Source: Salicibibacter cibi (GTDB taxonomy: Bacteria; Bacillota; Bacilli; Bacillales; Marinococcaceae). From it: a DNA stretch of 64,000 bases. Below, piece after piece: positions 18,331-28,935 of this stretch. The stretch spans positions 2,046,001-2,110,000 of the forward strand of contig NZ_CP054706.1 of assembly GCF_016495865.1 (NCBI RefSeq). Direction: 5' to 3'. The notes below the pieces were generated by a model. The model was not told the origin of the DNA, did no database searches, and saw nothing but the letters and a program-made list of their open reading frames with translations. How positions within the stretch are numbered: the stretch's first letter is position 1; each line of letters starts with the position of its first letter. The position numbers were made by a program, and so were the translations under genes.

Positions 18331-18348
18331 TCATGCAAAACTGCATGA
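18331..18348. promoter_or_regulatory. palindrome, candidate activator site for the TRAP promoter
   Basis: TCATGCA-AAAC-TGCATGA, a perfect 7-bp inverted repeat with a 4-bp spacer, about 80 bp upstream of the -24 element at 18250. Its sequence differs from the GAAACCGGTTTC pair at 12842, so it may serve a different activator. Confidence 0.45.
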
Positions 18349-18349
18349 A

Positions 18350-18399
18350 AAAAATAAAAGCTTCCGCAGAAGCTGTTATGCGGCTTCCCGGAAGCTTTA
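18350..18399 (-). terminator. Rho-independent terminator of the 18.4-30 kb operon
   Basis: On the minus strand AAAGCTTCC and GGAAGCTTT (18357-18398) enclose an inner GAAGC/GCTTC stem and are followed by TTTTATTTTTTT. It stands after the SDR remnant and before the TRAP promoter region. Confidence 0.8.
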
Positions 18400-18437
18400 C
18401 CTGGATAAGTTCCTAGAGTACTTATCAGCCGAAAACA

Positions 18438-18690
18438 TCAATATATCAGCCAAACAAGCAATTTATCAGCCATGACACTAATCGCGTCAGCAATATCGAT
18501 TTCCGTTAACGGCTTATCAATTCCCCCGCTTCACGAGCGGTTACATTGGTTTAGTAATACGCTGCCTGTCCCCCATTTTTTGTATACGTCCGCGATTTCC
18601 TCCAACCGTTCCTTTCTTCGCGCAGCCAAAACAATTTTGACTCCTTTTTCAGCAAGAGCAATGGCGGTCGCTTCCCCAATGCCACTGCTT
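18438..18690 (-). pseudogene. short-chain dehydrogenase remnant with internal deletion
   Basis: Minus-strand translation gives SSGIGEATAIALAEKG and VKIVLAARRKERLEEIAD, the N-terminal NAD(P)-binding part of an SDR lacking its first ten or so residues. After a frameshift it continues DKPLTEIDIADAISVMADK, which resembles the C-terminal part of the same family. The catalytic Ser-Tyr-Lys region between them is missing. It directly abuts the stop codon of the ThDP enzyme at 18691. A separate SDR fragment at 31547 corresponds to part of the missing middle. Confidence 0.7.
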
Positions 18691-20363
18691 CTATTTAAGA
18701 AACACTTTAACCGTGGAGTCAACAGTCACATCAAGAAGCATCGGTTTGTTTGCAGAAAACGCCTGTTGTAAAGCTGTCGTCAATTCCTCTTCATTTTCCA
18801 CTTTTACTGCATCCACACCAAATCCCTTGGCAACACTGACAAAATCAATAGATGGTCCTGTTAAGTCCATTCCGGGAAAAAAGTTCTTTTTTGCTGCTTC
18901 CCCATCCATGTTTACTAAACCACCTTTTAGAATCATGTAACTGGCATTATTAATAACAAAGAAAACAACAGGGAGCCGATGTTTAGCAGCATTCCATATG
19001 GCCTGAATATAGTATAGGCTGGATCCGTCCCCTATGATATTCACGACTCTTTGATCCGGGCGCCCTAATTGCGCCCCTAAGGAGGCGGGCATTCCGTAAC
19101 CTAAACCACCACCCTTCAGTCCAATAAAACTTTTGGGCTTTTCCAATTGCAAATAGTCGTGGACATATTGCCCGGAAGTGACCGATTCATCGACGATTAG
19201 TGCATTTTCGGGCAGATGTTGATTCAGTTCATGGATAACCTGAGCCGGTGTCAGGATGTCGTTTTCCTGCGATTCCTCCAACTGTCTCTGTAAGTCTTCA
19301 GTCCTTTGCCTATGTTTTGCCAACGTTCTTTTTCTCGTAATGTCAAATGTCCGAACGTTCTCATTTGAGGCATGTTGTTTCGTTTCATCAACGATTTCTT
19401 TCAAAACTTCATGGGGGTGTCCGAGAATAGGAATATCCACATGCATATTTTTACCGATTTGCCATTCGGAGTTGTCAATAGCAATTCGTTTCGTCCCTTT
19501 CTCGACAAGTGGTTCATCAAAGTAAAGTAATGGTGCCTGACTGATGACACCGGCAAAAATCACCAAATCAGCTTCTGACAGGACTTTTTTTATAAAAGAA
19601 CCGTTCGGTAAGCATCGCCCTCCAAAATGTTGATGAGTGTAAGGGAAGTTCAACTCAGCACTTTGATGTTCTACATAGACTTGAGCCCCCGTTAATTCTG
19701 ATAATGCCACTAAGCTTGATATAGAATTCGTGCTCCCGATTCGATCGCCTGCTAAAATAACAGGGTTGGACGCTTCAAGAATGCTTTTCGTCGCTGCTTT
19801 GATCGCCTCGCGATCGCCACGAATATTAGTTGATATATCTGTTAAAGGCAGGGTCTCTGCGTCCGATTCCTTCCACATGATATCGGAAGGGAAAGATAAA
19901 AACACCGGCCCCTTGGTTCCGTCATTGCAACTTTAAAAGCACGCTGCACAACGATCGGCAATTCTTCAATGCTTTTGACTTCCCAACTCCATTTTGTGTA
20001 ATTTTCAATCATCGGGACCATTTCTCCCCATAAAGCCGGTTCTTGAGCAGCCAACCGTGTGTCCTGTTGGCCGGCAGTCACAATCAATGGCACGGATGCG
20101 CGAAAAGCATCATAAACATTTCCTAATCCGTGCGCTAACCCCGGAGCTGCATGTAAATTTAATACGCCGGGCTTCCCTGTCGCTTGAGCATAACCTGCAG
20201 CCATCCCCACACAGATATCTTCTTGAAGAGATACAATGAATTCAATATCCGGATAATTCACTAAACCATCCATTAAAGGTAACTCTGTCGTCCCCGGGTT
20301 GCCAAACAAGTACTCTACCCCATACTCCCGGAATGCTTCTAAAACTAAATCTCTTCCTAGCAA
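18691..20363 (-). pseudogene. ThDP-dependent decarboxylase (benzoylformate decarboxylase-like), frameshifted
   Basis: Full-length thiamine-diphosphate enzyme of the benzoylformate decarboxylase/acetolactate synthase superfamily broken by a one-base shift. The N-terminal part (from a TTG at 20363 behind AAGGAAGG) has FGNPGTTELPLMDG and HAAPGLAHGLGNVYDAFR. The C-terminal part has the cofactor motif GDGSSLYY...NNASYMIL. The frame changes at a run of four C (19909-19912); five would restore one reading frame of about 556 codons. All other motifs look intact, so sequencing error or very recent mutation is plausible. A 2-oxoacid decarboxylase would feed an aldehyde or acid into the neighbouring CoA pathway. 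Confidence 0.85.
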
Positions 20364-20420
20364 ACTATCATCCTTCCTTTCAGATCGAGAAAAAATAACA
20401 TAAATATAAATGTCCTTTTA

Positions 20421-21268
20421 TTAAGTATTAAATATCGGAAAATCTAATATTTCTGCTGAGTAGTTGAAAAAACCTACATTTGATTTAACACCAACATAGC
20501 CGGCATTCACCATATTTTTTAATAGTGGACAAGGTAAATATTTATTGTTTCCCGTCTCCTCATAAAGATGATGTAATATTTTTAGTGTATTGTCCAATCC
20601 TATTTTATCAGCTAACTTTAATGGACCTATTGCCATCCCCATTCCTAATTCCATTTCATCATCTATGTTTTTCGGTGTGCCAATTCCTTCATTTAAAAGA
20701 TGAATAGACTCATTGATTAATGTAAATACTAATCTATTTATCATAAAACCAGGTGAGTCTTTTAAAATGATTACCTCTTTATCCATTTTTTTTAAAATAT
20801 TTTGCGCATCCATCAACGTTTTCTGTGATGTATGAATCCCTTTGATTAGTTCCACAATCTTTATACTTTCGAAATACCCAATAAATTGAAGTCCTACAAC
20901 CTTTTTGGGATCTTCTGTCAGAGAAGCGATGTAATTCACGGAGTTAATTTTACTTGTAGTAAAAAATATCATCGCTTTTGATGACACCTCTTTGAAAATT
21001 TGTTTTACTAAACTAGAATCTTCTTCAAAATCTGCTAAACAATCAATAACAATTGAGTTTTTTAGGCTATCTATATTTAGTTCAGCTATATATTTTATTT
21101 TACTCTCAAAATTTAAATATCCCCTAATTCCTTATTAAGCTCTTCTTTTAAATCCATTAATAATGAATCGTCTTTTTCAAAAACAGATATAAATTCGGCG
21201 TTTGACATAAAAGCTTTTTTTATTATACCGATCGCATATTTATTTGAACCAAGTACGATCACTCTCAT
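20421..21268 (-). pseudogene. degenerate 3-hydroxyacyl-CoA dehydrogenase, frameshifted
   Basis: The ATG at 21268 opens a Rossmann-like start (MRVIVLGSNKYAIG) that has lost the GxGxxG pattern. The frame breaks at a run of four C at 21121-21124 and resumes as YLNFESKIKYIAELN, leading into a 3HCDH C-terminal domain with GPLKLADKIGLDNTL and PGFMINRLV. The catalytic-His motif HFFNP is replaced by LQFIGYF. Loss of cofactor and catalytic motifs plus the frameshift argue for real decay rather than error alone. It lies 17 bases after the second activator gene. Codons here are conspicuously AT-rich. Confidence 0.75.
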
Positions 21269-21285
21269 TTCGACCACCGCCTACA

Positions 21286-22671
21286 TCATAGCTCAATATT
21301 GTATTTTTTTATTTTTTTATAAAACGTTCTCCGACTTATACCCAAATCTTCCATAGCTTTTGTCCGGTTGTACTTTGATGCCTTTAAAGCCTTGATGATT
21401 CTTAGTTCTTCATTATCATTCGAATCATATTCATGAATGTAATCGATTTCAAAAATTTGTTCAGGTAGATGCTTCGTTTGTATGATGGGCTCATCACAGA
21501 GAATAATCCCATGTTCGATAAAATTAGCAAGTTGGCGAACATTTCCCGGCCAATCATAGTGTTTTAACCTTTGAACTACTTCACTAGAAAGAATCAGTTT
21601 TTTATTATATAGGTTTGTAAATTGAGAAGTGAAATGCTTCGCAATTAATTCAATATCTAAAGGCCTTTCTCTTAAAGCCGGGATGCGAATTTGTACGACA
21701 TTCAAGCGATAATACAAGTCTTCACGAAATTGTTTGTTTTCTATCATCGCTTCAAGATTCTGATTCGTTGCTGCTATAATTCGAATGTCGACATTTATCG
21801 TTTGTAGGCCACCTACACGTTCAAATTCTTTTTCCTGTAGTACCCTTAATAATTTCGCCTGCACCTGTATTGGCATGTCCCCGATTTCATCTAGAAAAAC
21901 CGTTCCGCCATTTGCCTGTTCAAACTTTCCAATTTTCCCACCTTTTTTAGCCCCGGTAAATGCCCCTTCTTCATAACCAAATAGCTCTGATTCTAATAAT
22001 GATTCCGGAATAGCGGAACAATTAATTTTTACAAAAGCGTTGTTTTGTCTATCGCTGGATTTATGAATCGCATTTGCAAACACTTCTTTCCCAACACCGC
22101 TCTCCCCACTCAATAAAATGGATGCGCCTGATAGGGCGACTGCAGACGCTTTTTGGAGACTCTTCTTAAAAAGAGGATCGCTACCGATAATATTTTTAAA
22201 AGGGTCTTTTAATTCGTCTTTATTTTTTTTCAGCTTTTTTTTCTTTTTGATTTCGTTTAACTTAGTGAGAGCATTATAATAATCAATGACTTCTCCCATT
22301 TTTTTAAAAACAGTGACACCACCTATTATTTTATTACCTTTATATAATGGTGTTGAGTCGACAACCACCTCAGCTTGTAGTGAATCTAAATAAATGGGTT
22401 CTTGTAAAATAGCTTTACCGGTTTTTAAGACTGTTAATATTCTGGCGTCATGTTCTACATCTTTCATTTTTTTACCTATCACACGATCCACAGGGACATT
22501 TAAGATACGGGTATAGGAAGGATTGGCATACACAATCACCCCTTGTTCATTTACAACAACGATGCCGTCATGAATGGATGACAAAACTTGCGCTAAAGGA
22601 AAATCATGTATCGATTCAGGCTCAAATTTTTCGCTGCCTAAGAATTCTTGCAACGTTTCATTATTGAACAT
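21286..22671 (-). CDS. sigma-54-dependent activator, PAS + AAA+ + Fis HTH
   Basis: 461 residues. A PAS domain spans about residues 25-130 (DGIVVVNEQGVIVYANPSYT). A lysine-rich linker (141-151) leads to the AAA+ domain with Walker A GESGVGKE (189-196), the canonical sigma-54 loop GAFTGA (236-241) and Walker B FLDEIGDM (259-266). The C-terminal HTH reads KAMEDLGISRRTFYKKI. ATG 22671 follows GGAGGG. It lies downstream of the tctABC-like genes in the same direction and probably controls the sigma-54 promoter at 30095; its architecture resembles RocR/AcoR-type activators. Confidence 0.93.
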   Translation of the reverse strand: MFNNETLQEFLGSEKFEPESIHDFPLAQVLSSIHDGIVVVNEQGVIVYANPSYTRILNVPVDRVIGKKMKDVEHDARILTVLKTGKAILQEPIYLDSLQAEVVVDSTPLYKGNKIIGGVTVFKKMGEVIDYYNALTKLNEIKKKKKLKKNKDELKDPFKNIIGSDPLFKKSLQKASAVALSGASILLSGESGVGKEVFANAIHKSSDRQNNAFVKINCSAIPESLLESELFGYEEGAFTGAKKGGKIGKFEQANGGTVFLDEIGDMPIQVQAKLLRVLQEKEFERVGGLQTINVDIRIIAATNQNLEAMIENKQFREDLYYRLNVVQIRIPALRERPLDIELIAKHFTSQFTNLYNKKLILSSEVVQRLKHYDWPGNVRQLANFIEHGIILCDEPIIQTKHLPEQIFEIDYIHEYDSNDNEELRIIKALKASKYNRTKAMEDLGISRRTFYKKIKKYNIEL

Positions 22672-22805
22672 CTTTATTCATCCCTCCAAATAACAACATA
22701 GTTTTGCCAAATAGTTTAACATAATATAATGGTTCAACTAAGGATATGGCCTCTTTTAATCAAACAAATCGATTAGAATTTAGTTCCTACGTAAAGTAAG
22801 ATCAA

Positions 22806-24299
22806 CTATAGACTACGGTTCGCCGTCTTATTTTTTCTATATTTAGCTACAAAAGGCATTATTACGGATAATAGAATTAAGATTATAAGGAATAAGGATA
22901 TCGGCCTAACAAAGAAGATGGCCAAACTCCCTCCAGATAACATCAAAGATTGACGTAATCCCTCTTCAGCTATTGGCCCTAATATTAATGCAATGAGCAT
23001 AGGAGCAAGTGGATATTGCAATTTACTCAATAAATAGCCGAGCACCCCAAAAAATATAGTTATACCTACTGTATATATCTGGTTTTCAAATGCATACCCT
23101 CCCATTAAACAAAGTGATAATACGATGGGAAATAAAATTGAAGACGGTATCGTAGCCACTTTTGCAAACCAACGGATCGCTAATTTTCCTTCTATTAACA
23201 TAACAATATTAGCAACTATAAAACCTAATATTACTGTATATGCAACATCCCCGCTTTCCTGAAATAGCTGTGGACCTGGATTCAAGCCTTGAACTAAAAA
23301 GGCGCCTAATAGCACGGCAGCTACAACACTGCCTGGTATACCTAAAGTCATTGTTGGAATTAAAGTTGCACCGGTTACACCATTGTTCCCTGCCTCAGAA
23401 GCAGCAACACCCTCCATGCTCCCTTTCCCAAATTTCTTAGGCTCTTTTGATTTCTTTTTTGCTTGACCGTAAGAAATAAATGAAGAAATTTCAGCCCCAA
23501 GTCCTGGAATTGAACCAACAATCGAGCCTATTACACTTGATCTAAAAATCGTTCTGCGATATGGCTTTAATTCACGTATTTTCACTTTTCTTTGATTTTC
23601 TGATCCAGATCTCACTGATATTCTTTTTGATTTTTTTTCTACTTGTAAAAGAACTTCTGAAATGGCGAAAAGGCCAATAAGAACTGGCACAATTTCTATT
23701 CCGCCTAATAAAAACTCTGCACCGAATATAAATCTCTCTGAACCTGTCATTGGGTCCACCCCAACAGTGGCAATTAGCATACCTAAAATCGCCATTACCA
23801 TACCCTTACTTATGGAATCTCCACTTACACTAGCGATTACTGTCATACCAAAGAGTGCTAATGTTAAGAACTCAGGTGGACCAAACATTAATGCGAGCTC
23901 AGCAATTAGTGGTGAAAATAACAGTAGGGTAAATCCACTAAATAAACCGCCTGCAACTGAAGCGTATAACGATACACTTAGAGCCTGACTAGCTTTACCT
24001 TGTTGCGCCAAAGCATAACCATCAGCAGTTGTAGCTGCCGATGCAGGTGACCCCGGGGTCTTAAGCAATATTGCGGTAATTGACCCTGCATATATACCTC
24101 CACAGTATATGGCAACTAAAAAAAGCACCCCTGTGCCTGGGTCCATAGCAAAAGTAAATGGAAGCATAAGAGCAACTGCCAAGGTAACACTTAACCCCGG
24201 TAAGGCACCAACGGCAATTCCTAATGCCATACCAAAAATAATAATTATGAGATTTCCTAACTGAAATACATTGAAAAGACCCTCTAAAAAACCGTCCAA
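22806..24299 (-). CDS. TctA-family tripartite tricarboxylate transporter permease
   Basis: Large permease of a TTT-family transporter that imports carboxylates using an ion gradient and a dedicated binding protein. 497 residues with about twelve membrane helices. TctA signature regions are visible: GALPGLSVTLAVALMLPF near the N-terminus, GGIYAGSITAILLKTPGSP, and GSIPGLGAEISSF in the middle. TTG 24299 follows AAGGGAGTGAG. It is 17 bases downstream of the TctB-like gene. The substrate is unknown; location beside acyl-CoA genes suggests an organic acid degraded by them. Confidence 0.95.
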   Translation of the reverse strand: MDGFLEGLFNVFQLGNLIIIIFGMALGIAVGALPGLSVTLAVALMLPFTFAMDPGTGVLFLVAIYCGGIYAGSITAILLKTPGSPASAATTADGYALAQQGKASQALSVSLYASVAGGLFSGFTLLLFSPLIAELALMFGPPEFLTLALFGMTVIASVSGDSISKGMVMAILGMLIATVGVDPMTGSERFIFGAEFLLGGIEIVPVLIGLFAISEVLLQVEKKSKRISVRSGSENQRKVKIRELKPYRRTIFRSSVIGSIVGSIPGLGAEISSFISYGQAKKKSKEPKKFGKGSMEGVAASEAGNNGVTGATLIPTMTLGIPGSVVAAVLLGAFLVQGLNPGPQLFQESGDVAYTVILGFIVANIVMLIEGKLAIRWFAKVATIPSSILFPIVLSLCLMGGYAFENQIYTVGITIFFGVLGYLLSKLQYPLAPMLIALILGPIAEEGLRQSLMLSGGSLAIFFVRPISLFLIILILLSVIMPFVAKYRKNKTANRSL

Positions 24300-24316
24300 T
24301 TAGCTCACTCCCTTTT

Positions 24317-24793
24317 CTAGAACAACATTCCATCTGGGAACCTAACATTTAGAAATTCTGAAAACAGTAGATAAGATAATATAGGAAATATAATGGAGAC
24401 AGGGATAATTTGATACCAAACTCTATTTCCAAAAACTAGCATCGTGCTTGCAACAAGAATGATTGTTGTAGAAATAAAACCTAGAAATTGAATGGTAATT
24501 AACCAAAATACAGAGATAAATATTACTAATATTATTCGATAATATTTATTAGACTGCTGCTTGCTCTCTTTTTCTACATCATAAGATTTAGATTTTTTTT
24601 CTTTTAAACTTATGATTAATGTAAACGCACTACAAATAATTAATGCTAATGATAAAATGTATGGGAAAAACCTTGCATTTATAGCTTCATTTCCTGTAAT
24701 TGGAATTTGTTGAGGTATCCATGTTGTCAATAGTAAAATCCCCAATATTAAGAAGATCATGGGAGGTAAAGAATTTTCTACCTTCCTAGACAT
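24317..24793 (-). CDS. TctB-family small transporter subunit
   Basis: 158-residue protein with four predicted membrane helices (about residues 10-25, 42-60, 87-107 and 110-150), the size and topology of TctB. It is encoded between the binding protein and the large permease, the usual order C-B-A. AGGGGGAAAA precedes the ATG. TctB sequences are poorly conserved, so the call rests mainly on topology and context. Confidence 0.85.
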   Translation of the reverse strand: MSRKVENSLPPMIFLILGILLLTTWIPQQIPITGNEAINARFFPYILSLALIICSAFTLIISLKEKKSKSYDVEKESKQQSNKYYRIILVIFISVFWLITIQFLGFISTTIILVASTMLVFGNRVWYQIIPVSIIFPILSYLLFSEFLNVRFPDGMLF

Positions 24794-24836
24794 TACTTTT
24801 CCCCCTAAATAAATAATGTAAGTTTAGCCGTAATAA

Positions 24837-24872
24837 ATTTGGCGTGACGGAGCTATCCTAACCACGCCAAAT
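24837..24872 (-). promoter_or_regulatory. intercistronic hairpin after the TctC gene
   Basis: Perfect 10-bp inverted repeat ATTTGGCGTG / CACGCCAAAT with a 16-base loop, in the gap between the binding-protein and TctB genes. The minus strand lacks a long T-run, so it more likely acts as a partial terminator or mRNA 3'-end stabiliser. Confidence 0.6.
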
Positions 24873-24900
24873 CTATGTAACGACCCAAATGTTGTTATGC

Positions 24901-25881
24901 TTAATCCATTGCTTGGTATACTTCTTCAAAAAATTCGGCATCCTCCGCTACTGCCTCCGCAAACTCATCAGGGGATAAATACGATGGAGTGTAATCCTGT
25001 TCTTCCAACTGCTCGATTAATTCAGGATCCTCAAAAGCTTGTTCAAAAATGTCTACAAGCACATTTAGTTCTGGTTCAGGTATGCCTTCTGGAGCAACCA
25101 ATCCATAAATCAAGTCTGTATTAAATCCGTATTCCTCTTGAGTAGAAATTACCTCTTCTTCTAAATAATCTATCCCGTCTGCCGAGGCATCAGCTAACAC
25201 TTCTAAGTTTCCACTTTCTACATCAGACATAACTTCCTCTATCGGGTTAACAAACCCGCCTACGTGTCCTCCCTGTAAAGCTGATATTGCAGGCCCAGCA
25301 CCTTCAAAAGGTACAACTTCATTTTCTAGATTCAATTGATCATTAAATGCTTCTGCAGCTAAGTGTGTAGTATTTCCAGCAGCTGAAGCAGCAAAAGAAA
25401 ATTCCCCTGGGTTTTCTTCCGTGTATTCTAACCATTCGTCGAAATCATCGAAAGGGGCTTCGGATGAAACTAAAAATGCTGCTTGCCCATGTATAGTACC
25501 TGCGATTGGCTCAAAACTATCTAGATCAAAAGACGTGTCGTTCACAAACGGCTGAACACCAATTGTCCCAGTAGTTGCTGCTCCTATCGTATAACCATCA
25601 TTAGGTGCAGTGGCTATGTCAGATGTGCCAACAATGCCAGGGGTGTTTACGACCGCTATTGATTGATCATTTGGAACATATTTTTCTGCAACACTTGCGA
25701 TAAGTCGCACTGAGATGTCATTACTACCGCCTGGAGCGTATGGCACAATAATCTCTATATCATCTTGAGGAAAATCAGTTTCTAAATCATCACTATCACT
25801 TTCTCCCGAAGATTGGTCATTACATGCTGCTAATATTGATATCGCAAAAACCAACAATATTTTCAAAGGTACAAATTTCAT
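24901..25881 (-). CDS. TctC-family tripartite tricarboxylate binding lipoprotein
   Basis: Extracytoplasmic solute receptor of 326 residues with lipobox SILAAC followed by a Ser/Asp-rich linker. The mature protein starts with the TctC-like DIEIIVPYAPGGSNDISVR motif, in which YAPGG contacts the ligand carboxylate in characterised members. Strongly acidic overall. AGGAGTG precedes the ATG. It is first of the C-B-A transporter genes and is followed by a hairpin that may raise its expression over the permease genes. Confidence 0.94.
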   Translation of the reverse strand: MKFVPLKILLVFAISILAACNDQSSGESDSDDLETDFPQDDIEIIVPYAPGGSNDISVRLIASVAEKYVPNDQSIAVVNTPGIVGTSDIATAPNDGYTIGAATTGTIGVQPFVNDTSFDLDSFEPIAGTIHGQAAFLVSSEAPFDDFDEWLEYTEENPGEFSFAASAAGNTTHLAAEAFNDQLNLENEVVPFEGAGPAISALQGGHVGGFVNPIEEVMSDVESGNLEVLADASADGIDYLEEEVISTQEEYGFNTDLIYGLVAPEGIPEPELNVLVDIFEQAFEDPELIEQLEEQDYTPSYLSPDEFAEAVAEDAEFFEEVYQAMD

Positions 25882-25998
25882 TTATTTTCACTCCTTCTCT
25901 TATTATTATTTTATTACAATAATGTAGTCAATCACAGGAGACACTATAAAAACACTTTCTATCTGCTTTTGAATCACCTCCAATTAAAAATACTCATT

Positions 25999-27201
25999 CT
26001 ATTTAACGATATTTTTCAATTCTAATCTCCCAATTGTTCGCCTGTGCACTTCATCGGGACCGTCAGCAAGTCGCAATGTTCGCGCTTTTGTCCACGCCTT
26101 TGCTAGTGTAAAGTCATCGGTGACTCCTCCACCACCGTGGGCTTGAATGGCGCGATCGATGACTCGTAACGCCATGTTCGGCGCGACAACCTTTATCATT
26201 GCAATATCCATACGGCCTTCTTTGTTGCCAACCGTGTCCATCATGTAGGCGGCTTTCATCGTCAACAGACGTGCCTGGTCAATATCAATGCGTGAATCAG
26301 CGATCCATTCTTGAATAACTCCTTGTTCTGCAAGCGTTTTCCCAAATGTTGAGCGATCCTGTACACGTTCGCACATAGTCTCAAGCGAACGCTCAGCCAA
26401 TCCGATCAACCTCATGCAGTGATGAATCCTCCCTGGGCCTAACCGTCCTTGTGATATGGCAAAACCTTTTCCTTCGTCCCATAATATATTAGACGCGGGA
26501 ACTCGCACGTTATCAAATTCCACTTCTCCATGCCCATGGGGGGCGTCGTCGTATCCAAAAACCGGCAAATGCCGTTTAATGGTCACACCTGGGGTCTCTG
26601 TTGGCACTAAAATCATCGACTGTTGTGTATATTTCGGGCCATCCGGATCGTTTTTTCCCATAACAATCATGATTTCACAGCGTGGATCCATGATACCCGA
26701 TGTCCACCATTTCCGACCGTTAATGATATACTCATTTCCATCTTTTGTGATTTTTGTTTCAATATTTGTCGCATCTGAAGAAGCGACCTGAGGCTCAGTC
26801 ATTGCAAATGCAGAGCGTATTTCGCCAGCGAGCAACGGCTCCAGCCATTTTTTCTTTTGATCATCTGATCCATAACGGACAAGCGTCTCCATATTACCTG
26901 TATCAGGTGCTGAGCAATTAAAGACTTCCGGTGCAATCGATGAACGTCCCATTAACTCGCATAACGGGGCATACTCCAAATTAGTTAACCCCGCACCATA
27001 CTCACTTTCCGGTAAGAAAAGATTCCATAAGCCTGCTGCCTTTGCTTTTTCTTTCATCTTTTCCATGATTGGTGGTGAATGCCAACGTTGCTCATTTAAT
27101 TGTTCCTCGTATACAGTCTCATTCGGATAAATAACATCATCCATGAATTGACTTATTTTATTTTGTAAATCTTTGACTTCTTTACTTAATGCAAAATCCA
27201 T
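25999..27201 (-). CDS. acyl-CoA dehydrogenase, ACAD10/11-like
   Basis: FAD enzyme of 400 residues. The motifs [35 protein letters not shown] and [19 protein letters not shown] resemble the dehydrogenase domain of ACAD10/ACAD11 and bacterial LvaC-like proteins rather than classical medium-chain enzymes; the usual YEGT segment reads [18 protein letters not shown] precedes the ATG. Nearby are an acyl-CoA ligase and an aminoglycoside-phosphotransferase-fold kinase, the partner found fused to this dehydrogenase in ACAD10/11. I infer a role in 4-hydroxyacyl-CoA conversion (see findings). Confidence 0.9.
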   Translation of the reverse strand: MDFALSKEVKDLQNKISQFMDDVIYPNETVYEEQLNEQRWHSPPIMEKMKEKAKAAGLWNLFLPESEYGAGLTNLEYAPLCELMGRSSIAPEVFNCSAPDTGNMETLVRYGSDDQKKKWLEPLLAGEIRSAFAMTEPQVASSDATNIETKITKDGNEYIINGRKWWTSGIMDPRCEIMIVMGKNDPDGPKYTQQSMILVPTETPGVTIKRHLPVFGYDDAPHGHGEVEFDNVRVPASNILWDEGKGFAISQGRLGPGRIHHCMRLIGLAERSLETMCERVQDRSTFGKTLAEQGVIQEWIADSRIDIDQARLLTMKAAYMMDTVGNKEGRMDIAMIKVVAPNMALRVIDRAIQAHGGGGVTDDFTLAKAWTKARTLRLADGPDEVHRRTIGRLELKNIVK

Positions 27202-27249
27202 TGTTATCCCTCCATTGGATATTTAATGACTAGAGAATAGCAACTTTTG

Positions 27250-28899
27250 TTATGTTTTTTCATTATATTCTTTTACTAAATTTCGCCTTAAGATTTTACC
27301 AGATGCGTTTTTCGGTAAAGACTCTCGTAATTCAACGATTCTAGGATACTTATACGCAGACATGTTTTCTCTTGCCCACTCGACAATTTTACCTTCTTCC
27401 AATTTACCTTGATATTCATCTTTTGGCACAATAGCAGCCATAATTTGTTCTCCTCGATATGGATCTGGAATACCAAAAACACAACATTCAGCAATACCTG
27501 GATGCTTATATAAATAATTTTCAACCTCTGCTGGAAAAACACTGTAACCAGAGGCTTTAATGATCTCTTTTTTTCGACCTGATATATATAAAAACCCATC
27601 ATCATCCATATAACCTAAATCTCCTGTCAAAAAGAAACCTTTTGAAAATGATTCTTTTGTTTCTAGTTCGTTATTCCAATAACCTTTCATGACTTGGGGA
27701 CCCTTAACGATGATCTCCCCTTTCTCCCCAAGCGGAAGTTCTTTATTAGGGTTATTTTCATGAACGATTTTGACATCGACATCAAATACTGGCATCCCCA
27801 CAGATCCTAATTTAGGGTAATTAGGTGGATTAGAAGTGACTTGAGAAATAGTCTCACTTAAACCATAACTTTCTAAGAGATCAACACCAGTTAAACTTTT
27901 AAATTCTTTATAGATGTTGACTGGAATTCTCGCTCCCCCGGACCTAACGAGCCGCAAGGATGTTAAATTATATTGTTTTACATCATGAAAATTCACCAAG
28001 GCGATATTCATCGTTGCGATACTAGACCAATGATTGATCTGATATCTATCTATTGCTTTTACAACTGTTTCAACGTCAAATCTAGTTAATAATACCATAA
28101 CCCCACCTGAGAACACGGGTTGTAACATACTATGCAGCATTCCTGTGACATGAAAGAAGGGTAAAACTGCTAGATGTGCATCTCTCTTTTCATACCCCCA
28201 CCAGTGTTTAGCACCTTTCACGTTTACCAATAGGTTTCTATGGGTGATCATACTTCCTTTTGGAAACCCTGAAGTCCCTGAAGTATATTGTAGTAACGCA
28301 ATATCTTCATGGAAATTAAATTTAACAGGGAAGTACTTTTTATTCAGGTTAATAATGTTCATAAACGACTCATCATTGTGATTTAAACTTTTTGCTTTTT
28401 CGATGCTTTTAGGTACAGGTAATGTCGGTTGTTCTGGAATATAGTCATCAAAAAATCCTATAATCACATTTTTAATCGATGTTTTGTTTCGCACGTTTTG
28501 TAACGTGTTATACTTAGATTCTAAAATAATAATGGTTTCAGCACCTGAATCATTTAAATGGTATTCTAATTCATCCTCCTTAAACATGGGATTCAAACAA
28601 ACACAGACCCCACCACTTGCTAGTATTGCTAGATAAGAAATGATGAAATGGGGTGTATTATCGCTGTATATTGCTACCCGATCTCCTTTACCAAGTCCTT
28701 TTTCTTGCAACCATCCAGCAAGAGATTGAATAGATGATCCTAGTTCTTGAAAAGTAATTCCCCTCCCATAGTAGATAACTGCATATTCATCTCTGAATTT
28801 TTCACAATTCTCTAGTACGATTTCAGGTAAGGTTTTTGTTCCGTAATCCAATTTCTTCGGGAGTGCTTCTGGCCATTTCCTAAACCACGGCTTGCCCAT
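27250..28899 (-). CDS. AMP-binding acyl-CoA ligase
   Basis: 549-residue acid-CoA ligase with YTSGTSGFPKGSM, ESYGLSETIS, the GFFLTGDLGYMD hinge and the C-terminal NASGKILRRNL lysine. It starts MGKPWFRKWPEALPKKLDYG, close to the start of the ligase at 50929, suggesting paralogy. AGGAGG precedes ATG 28899. It lies between the ACAD10/11-like dehydrogenase and the kinase, consistent with activating the acid that the kinase then phosphorylates as its CoA ester. The region looks AT-rich compared with the 6-12 kb genes. Confidence 0.92.
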   Translation of the reverse strand: MGKPWFRKWPEALPKKLDYGTKTLPEIVLENCEKFRDEYAVIYYGRGITFQELGSSIQSLAGWLQEKGLGKGDRVAIYSDNTPHFIISYLAILASGGVCVCLNPMFKEDELEYHLNDSGAETIIILESKYNTLQNVRNKTSIKNVIIGFFDDYIPEQPTLPVPKSIEKAKSLNHNDESFMNIINLNKKYFPVKFNFHEDIALLQYTSGTSGFPKGSMITHRNLLVNVKGAKHWWGYEKRDAHLAVLPFFHVTGMLHSMLQPVFSGGVMVLLTRFDVETVVKAIDRYQINHWSSIATMNIALVNFHDVKQYNLTSLRLVRSGGARIPVNIYKEFKSLTGVDLLESYGLSETISQVTSNPPNYPKLGSVGMPVFDVDVKIVHENNPNKELPLGEKGEIIVKGPQVMKGYWNNELETKESFSKGFFLTGDLGYMDDDGFLYISGRKKEIIKASGYSVFPAEVENYLYKHPGIAECCVFGIPDPYRGEQIMAAIVPKDEYQGKLEEGKIVEWARENMSAYKYPRIVELRESLPKNASGKILRRNLVKEYNEKT

Positions 28900-28935
28900 A
28901 GAATCCTCCTATCGTGCTTTTTTCTTTACAAATTG

